From contig NZ_VIDQ01000003.1 in the NCBI RefSeq assembly GCF_009760915.1, positions 124,001 to 188,000 of the forward strand: a stretch of DNA of 64,000 bases, read 5' to 3'. The notes under the pieces are model-generated. The model saw nothing but the letters and a program-made list of their open reading frames with translations, made no database searches and was not told the origin of the DNA. This DNA is from Azohydromonas aeria. Lineage in GTDB: Bacteria > Pseudomonadota > Gammaproteobacteria > Burkholderiales > Burkholderiaceae_C. A program made the position numbers and the translations under genes. Below are positions 8,753-17,029 of this stretch, in pieces (position 1 is the first letter of the stretch; each line of letters starts with the position of its first letter).

Positions 8753-9532
8753 CTACTGCAGCGTGACCGGCCCGGGCGAGAGGCTGCGTTCGATGTAGGT
8801 GCCCAGTGCCTGGGGGCTCGGGATGCTCACCTGGCGCCGGCCCTTTTGCGCAAAGGCGATCACGCGCGCCCGGGCCAGCTTGGACAGCGCCCGGCTCACG
8901 CTCTCCAGCGTCATGCCCAGGAAATTGCCGATCTCGGCGCGGCTCAGGCACAGGGTGATGTGGTCGGTGCGCAGGCCGCGCAGGTCCAGCGCCTCGACCC
9001 AGCGCCGCAGGAAATCAGCCACGCGCGCATCGACCGAGAGCGTGCACAGCGACAGCATCGACTCGCGCTCGCGCGCCATCTCGCGGCTCATGGCGGCGTG
9101 CAGCACGGCCAGCAGGCCCGGCCTGGAGGCCGCGGCGGCGATGAGCGCGCGGTACGGGAAGGACCAGACCTCGCCGATGTCCAGGGCGACGGCATCGCAG
9201 CCGTAGCGCCCCGATGCGATGCCGTCGAAGCCCAGCCAGTCGCCCCGGAAGTGCAGCCCCACCACCTGTTCGCGCCCGTCGGCGGTGGTGGCCACCGTCT
9301 TGAACAGGCCGGAATGGATCACGTGCAGCTCGCCGAAGGCATCGCCGCTGCGACAGACGAGGTCGCCGGCATGCAGCAGCCGCCGCCGCAGCGGCAAGTC
9401 CGAGCAGGTGAGCTGCTGCAGCATGTCGCTGATGGCTTCACGGCTGCCATCGCACGGCGCCGCGCACGGCAAGCCGAGGGACGGCGCGTCCGCCGCGCGG
9501 GAGCATGGATCTGGAGCAGAGGCGTCGAGCAT
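8753..9532 (-). CDS. Crp/Fnr-family transcriptional regulator lacking the FNR internal Fe-S ligand
   Basis: A 259-residue Fnr-type regulator. The cyclic-nucleotide-binding-like sensor domain (about 45-165) contains HFRGDWLGFDGIASG, as in FNR. The DNA-binding helix is TLESVSRALSK with E210, S213 and R214 matching the FNR residues that read TTGA. Cys residues exist near the N terminus (10, 23, 27), but the position equivalent to E. coli FNR Cys122 is W123 (EVWSFPY), so a standard 4Fe-4S cluster is unlikely. It is convergent with the hybrid kinase gene. FNR-type boxes upstream of many genes in this window make it the best local candidate for their regulator. Confidence 0.9.
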   Translation of the reverse strand: MLDASAPDPCSRAADAPSLGLPCAAPCDGSREAISDMLQQLTCSDLPLRRRLLHAGDLVCRSGDAFGELHVIHSGLFKTVATTADGREQVVGLHFRGDWLGFDGIASGRYGCDAVALDIGEVWSFPYRALIAAAASRPGLLAVLHAAMSREMARERESMLSLCTLSVDARVADFLRRWVEALDLRGLRTDHITLCLSRAEIGNFLGMTLESVSRALSKLARARVIAFAQKGRRQVSIPSPQALGTYIERSLSPGPVTLQ

Positions 9533-9698
9533 GGTGGAGGTACCTGTGCGTTGGGAAGCCGGTGCCCGCAGCCTCGCCGTCCAGCGTCAACCTCGTGCCA
9601 ATGCCCTGCGACGCCGGGTAACGCTTGGTGAACCGTTCGTGTCAGGCCTGCAACAGCGCGCCGTGCGGCATGGGGCCGCCGAGGTTCACGACACCGGG

Positions 9699-10247
9699 TC
9701 AGCGCAGCGTTTGCAACAGCAGCGCCTGCAGCAGGTACTGGCGGCTTTCCTCGATCCGCAGTCGTTCCTGCTTGCCGGCCGGCGCGGCTTCGAGGCAGGG
9801 CAGCAGTCCCATGATGGGATGGTCCCGACGTCCCAGGCCGTCGTAGACCGGGACGCCGCTGTACTGGCGCAGTTGCAGGACGGCCTGGAGCGGCAGGTCC
9901 TCGCAGTCCATGGCGTCGTACAGGCGGCCGAGCATGCGCGCCGTCTCGCAGGCTTGCGCTTCCTCCCCCTGGACCGACGCGGCCGGCAGCCGGGCCACAT
10001 GGGCTCCCAGGCACCGGGCCGCGGCTTCGACCACCGCTTGCGAGCGGGCGTGCGGGCGCCGCGACAACAGCGCCAGGTGCCGGCTGCGCAGCAAGGGCGG
10101 CAGGCGGCCGCCGCCGCTGGCCATGTCGCGCAGCATGCGGGCCGTGCGCAGCAGCGCCTCGCCGTGCAGGGTCGGCGTGGCGTCCTGGGACAGCAATGCG
10201 GGTGTCAAGGTCCAGTCCATGGGCAGCGATCCGTGCCCGGTCGGCAT
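9699..10247 (-). CDS. Orphan transcarbamylase N-domain-like protein, copy 1
   Basis: A 182-residue protein similar only to the carbamoyl-phosphate-binding half of ornithine carbamoyltransferase. The segments ETARMLGRLYDAMD, then RQYSGVPVYDGLGRRDHP correspond to the OTCase DTARVLGRMYDGI and YSGVPVWNGLTDEFHP regions. The S-T-R-T-R carbamoyl phosphate loop is replaced (RRPHARSQ) and the HPxQ Gln is lost. The ornithine-binding domain is absent; the protein ends about 40 residues after the HP motif. It cannot be a normal transcarbamylase. A paralogue lies at 23604-24128, also beside Usp genes. Function unknown. The start is uncertain; an internal ATG lies nine codons in. Confidence 0.75.
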   Translation of the reverse strand: MPTGHGSLPMDWTLTPALLSQDATPTLHGEALLRTARMLRDMASGGGRLPPLLRSRHLALLSRRPHARSQAVVEAAARCLGAHVARLPAASVQGEEAQACETARMLGRLYDAMDCEDLPLQAVLQLRQYSGVPVYDGLGRRDHPIMGLLPCLEAAPAGKQERLRIEESRQYLLQALLLQTLR

Positions 10248-10366
10248 CGAACTCGCTGTGAGGCTAGGGCATCACGGGGGCCCTGGCTTGCGTGCCGTCA
10301 ATTCCGCGAGCGCTCGTCGTGCCTGACATCGGTTTGGAGCCGGCAAAGGCGACGGCTTCTGCGGAC

Positions 10367-10407
10367 TTGACGCGGCGCAAGCCAGCCTGTCGTGGCCAGC
10401 CTAGATT
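10367..10407 (+). promoter_or_regulatory. FNR-type box with -10 hexamer upstream of cytochrome c gene
   Basis: TTGACGCGGCGCAA (10367-10380) followed by CCTAGATT, giving a -10-like TAGATT at 10402-10407. The hexamer starts 28.5 bp from the box centre, which places the box at about -41.5 (class II). The same box-TAGATT pair with identical spacing recurs at 19006-19046. Confidence 0.65.
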
Positions 10408-10451
10408 GCTCGCTGCCGCGACGACGCAGCGTGATGGCGAAGGAGTGGGAG

Positions 10452-10895
10452 ATGCCGAACGGATCCTGGGCGAAGCGGTTTGCCGTGACCGCATGGGCAC
10501 TTTGCAGCCTTGGCGCGAACGCACGCGTGCAGGATGGGGGCCCTGCTTCTTCGGCCCATCTGGAGCAGGGACGCCAGTTGTTCCAGGCGCACTGCGCGCG
10601 CTGCCATGGCGCCGACGCCCGGGGCGGTGGCGGCGCACCCAACCTGCTGCAGCGCGTGGCGGGCATGAGCGAGGACCGCTTCGCGAGCGCGGTGCTGAGG
10701 CGCTACGCCTGGAGCATCGACGCCAGCGAAGCCGCCAGTCCGGATGCCGTGCGCGAGGCTCTGCTGCGCGGGACGCTGCAGCAGCGCACCTCCGCTGCCG
10801 ACATGCCGGCCTGGGAGTCCAACGCGGTCGTGCGCCAGGGCATCGCTCCCCTGTACCGCTACCTCGACACGCAGGCGCGGCAGGCCGCGCGCTGA
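10452..10895 (+). CDS. Secreted c-type cytochrome, monohaem
   Basis: A 147-residue protein with a short signal peptide (KRFAVTAWALCSLGANA) and one haem-binding CARCH motif (C48, C51, H52) followed by GADARGGGGAPNLLQR. A likely axial Met is in ADMPAWES. The start is set at this ATG because AGGAG lies six bases upstream; an ATG 18 bases earlier is in frame. It should be a periplasmic electron carrier for a low-oxygen respiratory branch. An FNR-type class II promoter lies just upstream and is shared by no other plus-strand gene before the tandem Usp. Confidence 0.88.
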   Translation: MPNGSWAKRFAVTAWALCSLGANARVQDGGPASSAHLEQGRQLFQAHCARCHGADARGGGGAPNLLQRVAGMSEDRFASAVLRRYAWSIDASEAASPDAVREALLRGTLQQRTSAADMPAWESNAVVRQGIAPLYRYLDTQARQAAR

Positions 10896-11048
10896 CGGCG
10901 TCCGCCGACTGCCTGAGCCCCTGTGGGTGCGGGCAAGGGCGACGCCACGGAATCGGTCATTCACAAGCGCTGGCCCGGAGCCCGGCCTGGATGGGGTCCG
11001 TCCGGCGCCCAGCGCTTCGACACGGCATCGGATGCCAAGGAGACGTCC

Positions 11049-11861
11049 ATGAACATGGTGGCTTCCATCCTGGTTCACGTCGATGCTTCGCAGCGCAGCC
11101 GTATGCGCCTGGACGTGGCTCGGCAACTCGCCCGGCGCCTGGGCGCCGCGGTGACGGCGCTGTATGCCTGCGCGCCCCAACCGGCGCCGCGGCCGTCCCG
11201 CTTCTTCGCCGAGGGTGCGGTGCTCATGCCCGAAGCCACGGCATTCGACGAGCGCTGCCGGGAGCAGGCGCACAACCTGGTGGAGGCCGGCCGGGACGGT
11301 GTCCACACCGTGTGGGCCGAGTTGCCCCATGGCTGCGCCATTACCAAGCATTTCGCGACCAGGGCATGGCTGCATGACCTGGTCGTGCTCGGCCAGCGCG
11401 ACGAGGCGGATCTAGCCGCCGGCGTACCGGCGGACTTCGTGGAGTCCATCGTCATCGAAGGCGCCCGCCCGGTGCTCGTGGTGCCGTCGGGCGGCGAGTT
11501 CGGCGACGTGGGCCGCAGGGTGCTCATCGCCTGGAAGCCCAGCCGCGAAGCCGCGCGCGCCTTGACTGCGGCATTGCCGCTGCTGCAGCCTGGCGCCTCG
11601 GTGCACGTGGCCGCCTGGGGCTGCGATCCCGTGCAAGTGCGGCCGCTGCTGCTGCACCACGGCATCGAAGCCGAGTACCTGCACGAGAAGGCGGCTTGCG
11701 CCCCGGTGGGCGAGGCGCTGCTGTCGCTTTCCGCCGACCTTGGCGCGGACCTGCTGGTGATGGGCTGCTACGGCCACGCCCGCATGCGCGAGCTGATGCT
11801 CGGCGGCGCCACGCACACGGTGCTGAAGTCGATGACGCTGCCGGTGCTGATGGCGCACTGA
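11049..11861 (+). CDS. Tandem-domain universal stress protein
   Basis: A 270-residue UspA-superfamily protein with two Usp folds. The first begins ASILVHVDASQRSRMRLDVARQLA. The second, from about 155, begins VLIAWKPSREAARALTAALPLL and ends with MGCYGHARMRELMLGGATHTVLKSMTLPVLMAH, the G-x2-G-x9-G nucleotide-binding type. AAGGAG lies six bases before the ATG; the open frame upstream is not expected to be used. It follows the cytochrome c gene by 153 bp and may share its transcript. Confidence 0.9.
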   Translation: MNMVASILVHVDASQRSRMRLDVARQLARRLGAAVTALYACAPQPAPRPSRFFAEGAVLMPEATAFDERCREQAHNLVEAGRDGVHTVWAELPHGCAITKHFATRAWLHDLVVLGQRDEADLAAGVPADFVESIVIEGARPVLVVPSGGEFGDVGRRVLIAWKPSREAARALTAALPLLQPGASVHVAAWGCDPVQVRPLLLHHGIEAEYLHEKAACAPVGEALLSLSADLGADLLVMGCYGHARMRELMLGGATHTVLKSMTLPVLMAH

Positions 11862-11888
11862 CCGACGCGCGCAAAGGGCGTCAACACG

Positions 11889-11917
11889 ACACCGGATCGG
11901 TGTGGCGATACCCTTTT
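11889..11917 (+). terminator. Weak terminator-like hairpin after the tandem Usp
   Basis: ACACCG-GAT-CGGTGT stem-loop followed after ten bases by CCCTTTT. The short U-run and its distance make this a tentative call. Confidence 0.3.
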
Positions 11918-12515
11918 GGCGCGACTCACCATGTCCGGTCGCAGTTGGTACATCTCAAAAACTTCTGGCCTCGACGGAAAGTCAATCTGCCTGAATCAAG
12001 AACGTGCAGTTGACGAATCTGCATTATGAGCACGGAAAAAACCTCGCGGACCAGCAGTGTGTCATCCTGAACCACAGGTCAATTCAAGCCGCCCCATGAA
12101 AACACCAAACCCGGCCCGTTTGGTCAGATATTGGCAGTCGTGCCGGCTCGATGGGCGGTTTTTCGTGAAACCCATCATCAAACAGCCCGGGACATCCGGG
12201 CGCTGCGTCACCTGGTGGCAAATGACCGCAAGACCGGTTCAGGCATTGCTGCATGAATCCCACTTGCTCTCGGAAGATGCATTTTCATGCGGCAACAATG
12301 ACTTGCAATCATCTTGCGCTCTCGAAGGTTGCTACCTGTTTTCCGGTATGAACTCTACTTGCACCAGGTATTGCGGCTCAAAGCCACGGGGACAAAATGG
12401 GTGGCTACTGGTTCCCCGCTGGCTTGCCATTCGTGCTATTGGTCACAAGGCTGCAAGCCGCAGGCTTATAAGTAGATGATTCGGGTGAGTTGCCCAGCGA
12501 TGGAAGGAGGCAAGC

Positions 12516-12698
12516 ATGTGTCAAAAGTCGCATCGTTCTTCAACCCAGCGCAGGCGCTATATGACTCCCGCCATCATCACACGGGCCGTGAAACCATGTT
12601 ATGCCAGTTCCGGCCGTGAAGCCATGCTGAATGCCAGCCGTGATTGCAACGGCGTCAAGATGAGCATTCAGCAAATTGCCGAATGCGACAAGCGTTGA
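12516..12698 (+). CDS. Hypothetical small basic protein (60 aa)
   Basis: ORF starting MCQKSHRSSTQRRRYM, rich in Arg, Lys and Cys. AAGGAGG lies five bases before the ATG, an unusually good ribosome-binding site for this region. No family recognised and surrounding sequence appears non-coding. Confidence 0.3.
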   Translation: MCQKSHRSSTQRRRYMTPAIITRAVKPCYASSGREAMLNASRDCNGVKMSIQQIAECDKR

Positions 12699-13047
12699 CT
12701 CTGGCCTTCCATCGCGGAATGAAGCGGCCCTCGATGAAGACGACCTGACCTCATCCCGCCGGTTCGGATCATGAATATATCGAGTGACCGAACGTGGCGG
12801 GTGACGTGCCTGTCTCACCAATACTTGGTGCGGGGCTCTGAAAAGCTGGCCGACGCACACGGCAGAACAGCCGCTTTGGGCTTTTGGGCTTTTGGCCTTT
12901 GCCTGGACCTCATGGCGGCCAGGTGCGGGTGTTACGCAGGATCTTAAGCACGGGAAAATGGGTTTCGAATTTCTCGCCGGCCAAATTGATGGGCCCCGTG
13001 CGGACCTGCCCGACTGAATGCCAATGTCGCGAGAGTCCCCCCTGCAC

Positions 13048-13068
13048 GCCCCGCTCATCAGGGCGGGG
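13048..13068. repeat. GC hairpin resembling an IS200/IS605-type right end
   Basis: CCCCGC-TCATCAGG-GCGGGG, preceded by CCCCCCTGCACG and followed by AACGAAGCCCC. Such CCCGC..GCGGGGAAC hairpins are typical of the right ends of IS200/IS605 elements. No tnpA or tnpB frame is recognisable nearby, so at most an end remnant. Confidence 0.3.
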
Positions 13069-13156
13069 AACGAAGCCCCTTCCGGCCCGCTCGGACGGTG
13101 TGGTCGGAGCGGACTGTCGCCTTAGACCTTATCAGCTTGCCAGCCTGCCAGGCACC

Positions 13157-13246
13157 ACGGCCCCTTTTCCCTTTCGCATTACTCTTCCCCTTTCCCATCT
13201 CCCCTTTCCCACCGCCCGTTTCCCTTTTCCCGTTTTCCGTTTCCCG
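13157..13246. repeat. 90-bp pyrimidine/purine-asymmetric tract
   Basis: The plus strand is almost all C and T with repeated CCCTTTTCCC and TTTCCC units; the minus strand is correspondingly GGGAAA-rich. It sits about 170 bp upstream of the kinase gene at 13416. Simple-sequence tracts of this kind can form triplexes, or be relics of repeat expansion. Confidence 0.6.
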
Positions 13247-13338
13247 GGCCGAACTGTCTGCATGACGGTGCGACCGGGCCTGTTGCCACTGCTCATGTCC
13301 GCCCACCCAATGTCAAGGCCTGGCAGTTCACACCAAAT

Positions 13339-13379
13339 TTGAGCTTTATCAAGAACGAGCTTTGGGGGCATCGCAGACT
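13339..13379 (+). promoter_or_regulatory. FNR-type box upstream of the second two-component system
   Basis: TTGAGCTTTATCAA (13339-13352) matches the FNR consensus TTGAT-N4-ATCAA at nine of ten positions. A weak -10 candidate CAGACT begins at 13374, the same 28.5-bp offset as other boxes. The kinase ATG is at 13416. Confidence 0.6.
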
Positions 13380-13415
13380 GGAAGGATTTCCACCCGAGAC
13401 AGTGGGTCGCTTGAC

Positions 13416-14660
13416 ATGAATACTGTTACCGCGACCACGGCCATGGACCCCAGGCCACCATTCGGCCTGATTTTGCTGCCCGACGCACCGCGTTACAGTG
13501 TTGTTGCCTGTACGACGTCGTGCACGCTCCTGAACCCAAGACTGGAAGGGTTATTGCGCGGTCGGGGGCTATTTGATGTGGAGTGGCCTGCCGACTTTGG
13601 ATGGATGCAGGCTCGGACAAATATCAGCAGACTGAGCTTGTCGCTGCAGCGGGCCGTTGCTTCGGGAGAGCAAGACAACGTGGTACTGGATGCCCGGCAC
13701 GAAACACCATGTCCGCAAGCGCTCGCGGGCCCGCTGCAGCGTAAATGGTCTGCAACCCAACTGCCCTTTGATGACGGCGCCGGCAAGGTTCAATACATCG
13801 TTCACCTCATCGAGCCCATGAAGACCAGTGCCGATGCCGAAAAAATTGATGACACGGCGATGCATGAGCCATTTGGGGAAGTTGCTCGCATGCGTTCCAT
13901 GGTGCATGAATTGCAGCAGCGAACGAATCAGATGTACGGCATGCAGGCCGATTTCAAGCGGACCGTTGAAAAGATGCGGACGTTCATGAGCAACCGGTCC
14001 GTGCTGTTGCAGCAAATGGTGGGAGAGCAGGCTGCCATGGACGAGCGGGAACGACGGGCGCTCGCGAGGGACCTGCACGACGATCTTGCCCAAACGCTCA
14101 TGGCGGCACGCATGAAACTTTTCACACTGGGAAAAGGCTTTCGCGGAAAGAACAGGGAGCTGCTTTCCGAAGTCGAAGGGCTGATCGCGGACGCTGATCG
14201 CTTCACCCGCTCCCTGGCCAGCCAGTTGATGCCGCCCATGCTTTACGAACTGGGCTTGGTGCCGGCCCTGCAATGGCTTTGCGAGGAAATGGAGCGCCGC
14301 TATGGATTGCATGTGGAATTTGTGGATGACGCCCTGGAGAAACCGCTGTCGCAGGATACGCGCTCCATTGTCTATCGAGCTGTTCGTGAATTGCTGATCA
14401 ATGTGGCCAAGCATGCGAAAGTCGATACGGCGCTGCTTGTGTCGTGTGTTCAAGGCCGGCGCATCGTGATCCGCGTCAGCGATGATGGCGTGGGCTTTGA
14501 TTTTCAATCCATCCGCGCCGAAAGTGTGGCCGGGTCCAGGTACAACCTGGGACTTGCCAGCATTCCCGAGCGCGTGGCTTTTCTGGGTGGTCGCTTCGAT
14601 ATTGAAAGCCGGCCTGGCCAGGGCACCACGGTCACGCTTACCGTACCGCTGCAATATTAG
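13416..14660 (+). CDS. NarL-partner type sensor histidine kinase (HisKA_3)
   Basis: A 414-residue kinase with no membrane segment. The N-terminal 140 residues are an unassigned sensory region that may be PAS-like, followed by a coiled-coil stretch (MRSMVHELQQRTNQMYGMQ). The HisKA_3 phosphoacceptor is H221 in ALARDLHDDLAQTLMAARM, and the HATPase domain includes NVAKHAKV and DDGVGFD and ends GQGTTVTLTVPL. The LuxR-type response regulator follows 14 bp later, its usual partner. The gene has lower GC than its neighbours and an FNR-type box upstream. Confidence 0.9.
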   Translation: MNTVTATTAMDPRPPFGLILLPDAPRYSVVACTTSCTLLNPRLEGLLRGRGLFDVEWPADFGWMQARTNISRLSLSLQRAVASGEQDNVVLDARHETPCPQALAGPLQRKWSATQLPFDDGAGKVQYIVHLIEPMKTSADAEKIDDTAMHEPFGEVARMRSMVHELQQRTNQMYGMQADFKRTVEKMRTFMSNRSVLLQQMVGEQAAMDERERRALARDLHDDLAQTLMAARMKLFTLGKGFRGKNRELLSEVEGLIADADRFTRSLASQLMPPMLYELGLVPALQWLCEEMERRYGLHVEFVDDALEKPLSQDTRSIVYRAVRELLINVAKHAKVDTALLVSCVQGRRIVIRVSDDGVGFDFQSIRAESVAGSRYNLGLASIPERVAFLGGRFDIESRPGQGTTVTLTVPLQY

Positions 14661-14674
14661 CCCGGGAGACGAGT

Positions 14675-15310
14675 ATGGCCACCAGGATCTTGCTGGTCGA
14701 AGACCACCGACTGGTCCGCGAGATACTTGCACAATCGCTGGGAAGCGATGCAAACCTGGAAATCGTGGGCGAGGTCGGCAGTGCGGTGTCGGCCGTTGAG
14801 GCGACGCGTACGCTGCAGCCGCAAATCGTGGTCGTGGACATTGGCCTGCCGGACATGAATGGCATCCAACTGACCGCGCTGCTGCTGCGGGAATGGCCGG
14901 GACTGAAAATCATTGCGCTGTCGGCTTATGAAGACCCGTGTTTCGTCAAGGAAATGATGCGGGCCGGTGCCAATGCTTACGTGACCAAATCTTCCGCCAC
15001 CCTGGAACTCCGGCAGGCCATTCACGCCGTGATGGAGGGCAAAAGCTACTTCTCGTGCGCCGTAGCAACCACATTGGCCCGTCAGTACCGGGGCCAACAA
15101 GACGCCGGGGCGCCGCCGCTAGGACGCCGTGAGCGCGAAGTCCTGAAGCTGGTGGCACAAGGCAAGAAGTCTCCGGGCATTGCGCAGGAATTGCGCATCT
15201 CGGTGGGCACGGTGGATGTCCATCGACGCAACATCATGCGCAAGCTGGACCTGCATTCGGTTGCGGAACTGACGGCTTATGCCATTCGTGAAGGACTGGT
15301 CTTGTTGTGA
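14675..15310 (+). CDS. NarL/FixJ-family response regulator
   Basis: A 211-residue regulator. The receiver has acidic residues ED near position 9-10, phospho-acceptor D55 in VVVDIGLPDMNG and Lys in YVTKSSATLE. The C-terminal LuxR helix-turn-helix (about 145-205) reads REREVLKLVAQGKKSPGIAQELRISVGTVDVHRRNIMRKLD. GGAGA lies about ten bases before the ATG. It is the output partner of the HisKA_3 kinase immediately upstream. Confidence 0.93.
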   Translation: MATRILLVEDHRLVREILAQSLGSDANLEIVGEVGSAVSAVEATRTLQPQIVVVDIGLPDMNGIQLTALLLREWPGLKIIALSAYEDPCFVKEMMRAGANAYVTKSSATLELRQAIHAVMEGKSYFSCAVATTLARQYRGQQDAGAPPLGRREREVLKLVAQGKKSPGIAQELRISVGTVDVHRRNIMRKLDLHSVAELTAYAIREGLVLL

Positions 15311-15647
15311 GCTGCGGATCAATCCGCTGGCGGTGGCGTGCCCGCCCGGTTGTCACTGTTCGGATTTTTTGCCGAAATTCTGGTTTTTGTTGCAATCGGC
15401 TTTGGCGGCTACCCTGGTCCCGGTAGTTCAAGCACCCAGGCATTTGTATTTCTCTCACCCGTCCAAGCCGCTAAGGTAGCTCTTGAAACCGTTGGAGAGA
15501 GGGTGAGGGGATACCAAAAAAATTGAGGCGCTGCTCGTCATGGGCAGTGAAAGGCGCAGGGATCCGCCAGGGATCAGGCGCCATATCGAGATTGCGGGCC
15601 TGTCCTGTCCGCATCGATCCCACAACCCGTGCCCGCATTGCAGAGTG
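15311..15647. other. Intergenic, no gene recognised
   Basis: About 340 bp between the response regulator and the PAS pseudogene. It contains a short inverted repeat GCGGAT-CA-ATCCGC (15314-15327), possibly part of a terminator but without a T-run. The PAS frame is open from 15540; residues before 15648 look non-conserved. Confidence 0.45.
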
Positions 15648-16976
15648 ATGACCAAGCAGGATGAAGACGGTGCGCCGCCGTGGGCGTCGCCGGCGCAGGA
15701 CCACGGCGACGAGTTTTCAGCGTTGGCCGAAGCCGTGCCGGCCCTGGTGTTCCTGGTGGATGCCGATGGCTGGATCATGCAGACCAACCGGCTTTTCCAG
15801 GACTGCACCGGGTCGGATGACAGCGCGCGATCGGGCAGCACGTGGCTGTCCTGGGTGCATGCCCAGGACCGGGCTGGAGCGCTGGCGGCCTGGACCGCCG
15901 CGCTGGTTGAAGAGCGCGCCGTCGAGTTGCGCTTGCGACTGCGCCAGGCAGACGGCGCCTTTCACTGGTTCGACTGCCGGGGTGTGCCCGTGCGTCTGGA
16001 TGGAAACATCGACCGCTGGGCCTTTGCCGCGACGCGGGTTCCCGACGACGAACCTTCATCAAGGCTGGCTGGCGACGACGGGGGGTGCCGGCAGGCGTTG
16101 GAGCAGGCGCCTGAGGGTCTGGTCGGGGAGACGGCTCGATGCGTTGCCGGTGAAAGCGCCAGGGCTGAACACGAATCCGTGCTGGGGTACTTCGTGGACG
16201 GCATCCCGGTGGCCATCGCGCTCTTCGACCGCGACATGCGCTACCGGGCCTGGTCGCGGCAGTACTTGTCGGAGCTCGGCCTGCCCGCGGACACGCCGCT
16301 GCTGGGCCGCTCGCATGACGAGGTGCTTCCGGAGACGCCTCGTCACTGGCGCGACATGCATGCTCGGGTGCTGCAGGGAGCGGACCAATGCGCCGCAGAC
16401 GAACCGTTCCACCGCAGGGATGGCAATACCGACTGGGTACGCTGAGCCATGCGGCCCTGGCGCGATGGTGACGGTACCGTGGTCGGCGCGATGCTGTTCT
16501 TCGAGGTGGTCACGGACCAGGTGCTGATGGCGCGCGCGCAACAGGAGTCGGTGCAAAAGCTGCGTGCCAGTGAAGCCCGGTATCGAGGCCGCGCCGAGCT
16601 GCTGCTGCATTGCCTGGAGGCCGCGCCATTTCCGATCTGGGCCAAGGATGCACAGGGCCGCTGGCTTCTGGCCAACCCGGCCGCTGCGGCCCTGTTGGTG
16701 CCGGCACGTCCTTCGCTGCAGGGTCGCCCCGTGGACGGCGACCGGTCCGCGCTGCACATCGAGAGGGACCTGGAGGAGCGCGCGTTGCGCGAAGGCGCCA
16801 CCGTGCGGGTCGAGATCGGGCTCTTCAATGCCGGCAACGGGATTCCGAGGCGCCTCCTCGTCAGTATGGTGCCGATGCGTGCAGGCGAAAGCGGCATAAG
16901 CGGGCTGATGGGATTTGCGCACGACCTGGATGCGGGTTCGCTCCGCCCGGCGTCTTCGTGCCCGACAAGTGCCTGA
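15648..16976 (+). pseudogene. Triple-PAS sensor protein interrupted by an in-frame TGA
   Basis: One reading frame carries three PAS-like domains. The first two end at DGNTDWVR, where TGA (16443-16445) stops translation. The same frame continues directly as AMRPWRDGDGTVVGAMLFFEVVT, the normal end of that PAS domain. Homologous PAS domains read DWVRWAMRPWRD, so the TGA most simply replaces a Trp TGG codon. A third PAS follows to 16976. No kinase, GGDEF or other output domain is present downstream. A nonsense-mutated, output-less gene is the best reading; translation restart at the ATG at 16449 would yield a PAS fragment. Confidence 0.75.
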
Positions 16977-17029
16977 CAAGCGTATCGAGGACAAGTCTGC
17001 GGGCGCTAGAGCCCGAGTGCCGCTGAGAC

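Larger units (their letters stand above)
11918..13338. other. 1.4-kb gene-poor region of visibly lower GC
   Basis: Sequence here is clearly less GC-rich than its surroundings and has no long credible ORF. A 140-codon plus-strand frame at 12057-12479 has no recognisable features and an unusual amino-acid mix. The region contains one small ORF with a strong ribosome-binding site (12516), a hairpin (13048-13068) and a purine/pyrimidine tract (13157-13246). It looks like transferred or decayed DNA. Confidence 0.55.

Noticed and set aside
9699-10247. Calling the transcarbamylase-like gene argF
   Set aside because: Only the N-terminal half is present and the carbamoyl-phosphate-binding residues are missing, so the enzyme name would mislead.
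12057-12479. 140-codon plus-strand ORF in the low-GC region
   Set aside because: No ribosome-binding site, no recognisable motif and an amino-acid mix with many Cys, Trp and Ser clusters typical of non-coding translation.
13157-13246. Repeat tract as a CRISPR or tandem-repeat array
   Set aside because: Units are irregular in length and sequence and there are no spacers.
16443-16445. Possible selenocysteine at the in-frame TGA of the PAS protein
   Set aside because: Homologous PAS domains carry Trp here, no SECIS-like hairpin is evident directly after it, and PAS domains are not known selenoproteins; a nonsense mutation is simpler.
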